Shown piece after piece: positions 6,974 to 7,531 of a stretch of 7,531 bases of DNA. Position numbers and translations under genes: made by a program. This DNA comes from Pseudanabaenales cyanobacterium (GTDB lineage Bacteria; Cyanobacteriota; Cyanobacteriia; Phormidesmidales; Phormidesmidaceae). The stretch covers positions 1-7,531 of the forward strand of contig JAKSDM010000516.1 in assembly GCA_022360135.1 (NCBI GenBank), given 5' to 3'. The first letter of the stretch is position 1. The number at the start of each line of letters is the position of its first letter. Below the pieces are notes generated by a model. It worked only from the letters and a program-made list of their open reading frames with translations. It searched no databases and was not told the DNA's origin.

Positions 6974-7005
6974 GATGGGGAAGATGGGGAGGATGGGGAG
7001 GATGG
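6974..7005 (+). repeat. 9-nt-period G/A-rich repeat after the DUF58 stop
   Basis: GATGGGGAA at 6974-6982 is followed by GATGGGGAG at 6983-6991 and 6992-7000, then GATGG. It begins 6 bp after the DUF58 stop codon. The reverse complement of 6973-6989 is the 17-nt word found at 5627-5643, so the DUF58 gene is bracketed by inverted copies of that word. Three GGGG runs plus GG doublets on the mRNA strand could allow RNA quadruplex formation. Confidence 0.85.
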
Positions 7006-7152
7006 AAACAATTAATCAACGAGCTATAAAAGACCACGAAGCGCTAGAAGTCCATACCCCAAATTTTGATATCGCAAGGGAACTTAGCAGCAAGTTTTAG
7101 TGAGTCAAGTCAACACAATTAATAATTCTGCACTTTGGCTAATAAACATTAA

Positions 7153-7248
7153 TCCTCCTCTACTTCCCTTGCTCTCCCTGCCCCTCCTACCTCCCCATCT
7201 TCCCCATCCCCCCCATCTCCCCCAGTCCCTCTTACCTCCCTGCTCCCT
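7153..7248 (+). repeat. C/T-rich tract adjoining the SpoIIM-family stop codon
   Basis: Nearly 100 bp of almost pure pyrimidine on the plus strand, with an irregular CCCC(A)TCT period rather than exact copies. It contains CCCCATCTTCCCCATC at 7193-7208, identical to 5627-5642 and the exact reverse complement of 6974-6989. Read as the 3' untranslated part of the minus-strand SpoIIM transcript it is G-rich, with several runs of four or more G. Confidence 0.85.
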
Positions 7249-7531
7249 TTAACCCAGTGAGAAATCTTCAGACGCCGGAACCTCTCGACTGCAATACTTC
7301 ACCAGGAGGATGAAGAAACTGCTGCCTACGATATATTTCAGCAGGTCAGGGACCAGCGGACTGGGAGAAAAGAATCCCTCAATTATGCCGGCGATCGCCA
7401 ACATGGGGATAATGCCATAGACTAGCTGCACAGCCTTGAGGCCATAAAATCGGAGGGCGTCACTGCGGCGATAGGCGCCGGGGAATAAGATGGCTCTGGC
7501 TAGGAGGAGCCCCGCTCCCCCAGCCAAAAAG
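7249..7531 (-). CDS. SpoIIM-family (DUF95) membrane protein, C-terminal part
   Basis: The last 93 codons are present; the N-terminus lies beyond the right edge, so no start can be assigned. The fragment begins FLAGGAGLLLARAILFPG, followed by RRSDALRFYGLKAVQLVYG, then PMLAIAGIIEGFFSPSP and a last helix near SSFFILLVKYC. AGGAGLLLARA and AGIIEGFxSPSP are characteristic of the stage II sporulation protein M family as found in non-sporulating bacteria. At least three membrane helices are visible. Full-length members are several hundred residues long. Known context: these genes commonly lie near MoxR, DUF58, DUF4129 and RDD-domain genes. Here it faces the operon instead of joining it, so it must have its own promoter outside the window. 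Its function outside spore formers is not established. Confidence 0.88.
   Translation of the reverse strand, partial: FLAGGAGLLLARAILFPGAYRRSDALRFYGLKAVQLVYGIIPMLAIAGIIEGFFSPSPLVPDLLKYIVGSSFFILLVKYCSREVPASEDFSLG

Larger units (their letters stand above)
6969..7248. other. Convergent intergenic region between DUF58 and SpoIIM-family genes
   Basis: This 280-bp region separates two genes that face each other. It holds a G/A-rich 9-nt repeat at 6974-7005, about 145 bp of ordinary A/T-richer sequence, and a C/T-rich tract from about 7153 to the SpoIIM stop. A 41-codon reading frame at 6975-7100 starts inside the G/A repeat. A weak hairpin, AACTT/AAGTT followed by T residues near 7081-7098, has a 5-bp stem with one G-C pair and is too weak to call a terminator. 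No RNA gene was recognised. Confidence 0.65.

Noticed and set aside
7081..7098. AACTT/AAGTT hairpin followed by T residues as a terminator of the operon
   Set aside because: The stem is 5 bp with a single G-C pair and the T run is short; too weak to be an intrinsic terminator.

Overview
The window looks like a piece of a cyanobacterial chromosome. The octamer GCGATCGC (HIP1, an over-represented palindrome of many cyanobacteria) occurs seven times, at 2364, 3511, 3944, 5694, 5748, 6158 and 7391. The gene families, a TIR-STAND-WD40 giant protein and a DUF4129/DUF4350/MoxR/DUF58 cluster, also suit a filamentous cyanobacterium. I cannot name the genus.

Layout. (1) Bases 1-2626, minus strand: one long gene, cut by the left edge, encoding a TIR domain, an nSTAND1 P-loop NTPase, a helical linker and at least five near-identical 42-residue WD40 repeats. 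It has the architecture of a STAND-type sensor of the kind linked to bacterial conflict and immunity. (2) 2627-2878: a divergent intergenic region with a good -10 element for the TIR gene and a degenerate 20-bp direct repeat in front of the rightward operon. (3) 2879-6968, plus strand: a four-gene operon of DUF4129 membrane protein, DUF4350 membrane protein (4-bp ATGA overlap), MoxR AAA+ ATPase (7-bp gap) and DUF58/vWA-like membrane protein (97-bp gap filled by a C/T-rich repeat). (4) 6969-7248: a convergent intergenic region with a G/A-rich repeat after the DUF58 stop and a long C/T-rich tract after the SpoIIM stop. (5) 7249-7531, minus strand: the C-terminal part of a SpoIIM-family membrane protein, cut by the right edge.

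How the genes fit together. MoxR, DUF58, DUF4129, DUF4350 and SpoIIM-family genes commonly cluster. MoxR ATPases are thought to act as chaperone-like remodellers working with vWA/DUF58 partners, and here the partners are membrane-anchored, so the set probably forms one envelope-associated module. Its exact substrate is not known. The TIR-STAND-WD40 gene is transcribed away from this operon and is probably an independent accessory gene.

The main unexplained structure is the set of 9-nt-period polypurine/polypyrimidine repeats. A 17-nt word, CCCCATCTTCCCCATCT, sits just before the DUF58 start and recurs in inverted orientation just after its stop. Its first 16 bases recur again near the end of the SpoIIM gene. 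The repeat at the DUF58 start replaces any Shine-Dalgarno sequence.
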